Source: Gammaproteobacteria bacterium
GTDB taxonomy: Bacteria; Pseudomonadota; Gammaproteobacteria; Steroidobacterales; Steroidobacteraceae
NCBI GenBank assembly: GCA_020846815.1
Contig: JADLDF010000274.1
Location: 1-7,367 of the forward strand
Direction of reading: 5' to 3'
Length of the DNA: 7,367 nt
Each line of letters begins with the position of its first letter. Position 1 is the first letter of the stretch. The translations under genes were made by a program, and so were the position numbers. The notes beneath the pieces were generated by a model, which searched no databases, was not told where the DNA came from, and saw only the letters and a program-made list of their open reading frames with translations. Shown piece after piece: positions 4,974 to 7,367 of this stretch.

Positions 4974-6785
4974 TCACGGTCGGACTCCGCCCCCCCACCT
5001 AGTCCAGCCCGCGCGCAACCGCGACGCCGGATGTGGGAACGGCTTCGGCGCGCCCCCCTTCAAGTAGCTCTTCAGCGTCTCGATGGTGGCCAGCACCACG
5101 AACACGAGCCCGATCCAGTTCCAGGGCGAGCGTCCGAGCGCCACTGCGAGCATCGCCAGTGCCGACATCGCCACGAACAGCAATGCCAGGCGCCAGGTCT
5201 CGGCCGGCTTGATCAGGTCGAAGGCCAGCGCCACGCCGATCACTGCCAGCGCCTGCCACGGATGGCCGTGCGCGAGCAGCACCGCGGCGTAGGCCAGCCA
5301 AAGCGCGAGGCCGATCGAGGCACGCACCGGATCGCGAAGCCACGGCTGCCGCGCGACGATCCACGGCGCCAGCAACGCCGCAAGGGCCGCGAGCAATACG
5401 CTGATCGCGCGCGACGCATTCTTTCCGAGCGGCCGCAGATAGCCGTCGCCGTGCACCAGAAGGTTGTCGAGCGCCATCGCATGCCAGACCACCCCGGGCA
5501 CGAGACCGTGCACACCGCTCGGCTGCCAGTCCGGGATGCCCGAGACGCTTGCGCCCACCAGCACCGCACGACCGCGCAGCAGCGCATCGACCGTCGCTCG
5601 ATCGCCATCGAGGATCGCGTCGGCGCGGATCACCGGCACGGCCGGGCACGGCAGCGCCAGCTCCGGATCGTCCTTGCCGCGCAGATTGAACACCGCGCCG
5701 AGCACCAGTTGCTGCATCGAACGCCACAGCCGCGTCGCCCAGGGGACGTGCCCGTCAACATCAGTGTAACGCTGGCAGGTCCCTTCGGCATAGAACGGCT
5801 GCTGGCGATTCGGCGCGAACGCGCCCCAGCGCACCGTCAACGCTGTGGCGAAGCGGGCTGCCGCCTGCAGCGGGGCCGCACCGCCCAGTTTGCAACCCGG
5901 CAGGCCAGGTCGGCGCCGGCAAGTGGCGTCGTACAGCGCCATCGCCGGCGTCGGAGCCTCGGGGCTACCGGCGAGCAACAACGGGTAGCCCGTGCCGCAT
6001 CCGGACCAGCTCACCAGTGCCGTGCCCAGCTGCGGCCCGCTCGCCGATGCAGCCGGGCCGGGAGACCGCGTGAGCCCGAAAGGCGCCCGCAACGCCTCGG
6101 CGACGGATTCGGGGTCGACGATTTGCGGCCTTGGCGGCGGCGTGCCCGGCCAGGCATCGGGGCAAAGCGCGAACGCCGGATCGTCGCGAGTCAGCGCCGC
6201 GAACAGTACCGGCACCGGCTGTTCGGTAGCACCGGACAGCGGACGTACCAGGTCGAGCGGGTCGTCGTACCCGACCGGCAGCTCCATCCCCTCCGCCGCG
6301 CCCGCCTCGCCATCCGCCCGCTCGTGGCGATGCCGATACAGCAGGTCGACGAACATCGCCGCAGGCTCGTGGGCGAGGATCCGCCGCAGCAGTAGCCCTT
6401 GTTCACCATAGCGCAGCGGCCAACCGGCGCCCACGCGCTGCAGGTAGGTGTCGTCGATCAGAACGACGGTGACCGCGTCGGAGGCATCGTAGAACGGCGC
6501 GGCGATCCGCAATATCGCCTGCTCCGAGCGCTGGCCCGAGCCCGAACCGGCGTTCAGCGGATCCACCACCAGCAGCGCCAGGAAGCCGAGCGCGATCAGC
6601 AAACGCGCCCACCATGCCGGCGCGGCCGGCGCAGCGACCGCACTCGCTGAACTCATCGACGCCGGAGACGGATCCTCCAACGGTTCCCCGAACCGCGCGG
6701 GTGGTGGCTGGATCGCTTTTTTGGCTTCGTTCCCCGTCGCGGTTGCCCCGAGGGTAATCCGCCGCTCCAGCCCGCCGCAAGACAT
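4974..6785 (-). CDS. CHASE2-domain membrane protein without a recognisable output domain
   Basis: The product has 603 residues from the ATG at 6785. An ATG at 6656 (residue 44) is equally possible, since 1-43 look disordered and neither start has a well-spaced ribosome binding site. A transmembrane helix at about 58-75 (WARLLIALGFLALLVV) is followed by a large external CHASE2 domain, about 95-445. Its hallmarks are VTVVLIDDTYLQRVGAGWPL near 105-124 and the ending LLRGRAVLVGASVSGIPDW (402-420), then GLVPGVVWHAMALDNLLVHG. Four or five helices follow (about 460-478, 489-505, 509-524, 531-549, 556-571), then a basic tail of about 30 residues. CHASE2 is a predicted extracytoplasmic sensor, normally linked to a histidine kinase, cyclase, kinase or GGDEF module; none is present here. 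Signalling must therefore go through another protein, or the protein acts on its own. It is first in the presumed unit. Confidence 0.85.
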   Translation of the reverse strand: MSCGGLERRITLGATATGNEAKKAIQPPPARFGEPLEDPSPASMSSASAVAAPAAPAWWARLLIALGFLALLVVDPLNAGSGSGQRSEQAILRIAAPFYDASDAVTVVLIDDTYLQRVGAGWPLRYGEQGLLLRRILAHEPAAMFVDLLYRHRHERADGEAGAAEGMELPVGYDDPLDLVRPLSGATEQPVPVLFAALTRDDPAFALCPDAWPGTPPPRPQIVDPESVAEALRAPFGLTRSPGPAASASGPQLGTALVSWSGCGTGYPLLLAGSPEAPTPAMALYDATCRRRPGLPGCKLGGAAPLQAAARFATALTVRWGAFAPNRQQPFYAEGTCQRYTDVDGHVPWATRLWRSMQQLVLGAVFNLRGKDDPELALPCPAVPVIRADAILDGDRATVDALLRGRAVLVGASVSGIPDWQPSGVHGLVPGVVWHAMALDNLLVHGDGYLRPLGKNASRAISVLLAALAALLAPWIVARQPWLRDPVRASIGLALWLAYAAVLLAHGHPWQALAVIGVALAFDLIKPAETWRLALLFVAMSALAMLAVALGRSPWNWIGLVFVVLATIETLKSYLKGGAPKPFPHPASRLRAGWTRWGGGVRP

Positions 6786-6799
6786 GATCCCGTCTACGC

Positions 6800-6817
6800 G
6801 GCGCCGCTGCCGGCGCC
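6800..6817. other. perfect hairpin in the leader of the CHASE2 gene
   Basis: GGCGCCG and CGGCGCC form a 7-bp perfect stem around a 4-base loop, 15 bases before the ATG at 6785. No T run follows on either strand, so it is not a standard terminator. It could affect translation of the first gene, or be chance in GC-rich DNA. No convincing promoter is visible in 6786-6918; a TTGACC at 6843-6848 lacks a matching -10. Confidence 0.4.
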
Positions 6818-6918
6818 TCCACCGTCCGCATCGTGCAGGAACGGGTCAAGAAGGCCGAAGAACGAAAGCAGGCAGCGAAGGTGATTCTTCCAGATCGGAC
6901 CGCCCTGCTCTGACGATT

Positions 6919-7006
6919 TGGCGGAGAGGGTGAGATTCGAACTCACGGAACCTTGCGGTTCGGCCGCTTTCAAGGCGGCTGCATTAGACCACTCTGCCAC
7001 CTCTCC
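6919..7006 (-). tRNA. tRNA-Ser(UGA)
   Basis: The minus strand folds as a complete 88-base class II tRNA. The acceptor stem GGAGAGG pairs with CCTCTCC, with discriminator G and an encoded CCA at 6919-6921. The D arm starts GCAGAGTGG. The anticodon stem is GCCGC/GCGGC around CTTGAAA, giving anticodon UGA (6970-6972) for UCA-type serine codons. A long variable arm (GAACC-GCAA-GGTTC) is typical of serine tRNAs. The T arm is GTGAG-TTCGAAT-CTCAC. It lies just downstream of serS, so the synthetase and one of its substrates are neighbours. Confidence 0.98.
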
Positions 7007-7091
7007 GCTGTTTACTGACCTGTGCCGCTTCGGAAACCCGAGTGATCGAGTGAGAACGCGTAGCTGCAATTCCCGCATTGCTTGAAACCGG

Positions 7092-7097
7092 AGTATA
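7092..7097 (-). promoter_or_regulatory. possible -10 element for the tRNA-Ser gene
   Basis: TATACT on the minus strand is a near-consensus -10, about 85 bases before the tRNA 5' end. The position 17 bases upstream (GGTGAG) is a poor -35, so the call rests on the -10 alone. It lies between the serS stop and the tRNA, where a promoter is expected. Confidence 0.35.
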
Positions 7098-7136
7098 GCG
7101 AAACACTGGTATTCCTCACCGTGCCCGACGGCAGTA

Positions 7137-7160
7137 CGGGCATCCGTTTCGGATTGCCCG
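7137..7160 (-). terminator. hairpin just after serS, possible terminator without a U tract
   Basis: CGGGC-A-ATCCG, loop AAA, then CGGAT-G-CCCG form a stem of about 10 base pairs with one bulge, starting about 20 bases past the serS stop. The position suits a terminator or a 3'-end protecting structure, but no T run follows on the minus strand. Rho-independent termination is therefore doubtful. Confidence 0.35.
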
Positions 7161-7179
7161 ATAGCGCCGCCGACCGTGC

Positions 7180-7367
<188 letters not shown>

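Noticed and set aside
4953..6395. Plus-strand open frame of 480 codons
   Set aside because: It is antisense to the CHASE2 gene, very rich in Arg, Gln and His, with no motif or ribosome binding site.
6794..7078. Minus-strand open frame of 94 codons containing SGEVAEWSNAAALKAAE
   Set aside because: It is a translation of the tRNA-Ser gene and its flanks; this peptide is a well-known false protein from serine tRNA genes.

Overview
The window is high-GC DNA (mostly about two-thirds G+C or more, by eye) from a proteobacterium, probably a gammaproteobacterium. The support for this is the C-terminal end of seryl-tRNA synthetase followed directly by a tRNA-Ser gene, and a set of exported Gram-negative-type proteins (M48 protease, Sel1 proteins, CHASE2 protein). 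I cannot name a genus. Every convincing gene lies on the minus strand, so the region reads from right to left.

Right edge (7367 to about 6919): the last 62 codons of serS, a hairpin just past its stop, then a complete tRNA-Ser(UGA) with an encoded CCA end. Middle (6785 to 2775): three intact, closely spaced genes. They encode a CHASE2-domain membrane protein without any recognisable output domain, a small exported protein that may carry an SH3-like fold, and an exported M48 zinc metalloprotease whose start overlaps the end of the preceding gene by 22 bases. Left of this (2733 to 686): a tiny exported protein gene that seems to have lost one base, a Sel1-repeat protein whose reading frame changes twice, and an exported protein resembling the ChuX/HutX heme-utilisation family. 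The last gene (654 to 214) encodes a small possibly exported protein of unknown function.

The genes from 6785 to about 214 look like one transcription unit. All share a strand, gaps are short, and nearly all products appear to be exported or membrane-bound. A reasonable inference is an envelope-localised unit: a periplasmic sensor (CHASE2), a protein quality-control protease (M48), protein-interaction modules (SH3-like, Sel1) and a possible heme-binding protein. None of the partners is proven.

Two features stand out. A perfect 38-bp inverted repeat (1447-1484 and 1887-1924) brackets 402 bp of Sel1 coding sequence, and the reading frame changes by the same step at each copy. At the far left, G+C drops from about 70% to about 55% near position 275. 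There the small gene runs out of frame into the C-terminal part of an abortive-infection-like (AbiJ-type) protein that continues beyond the window, which suggests a recombination junction.
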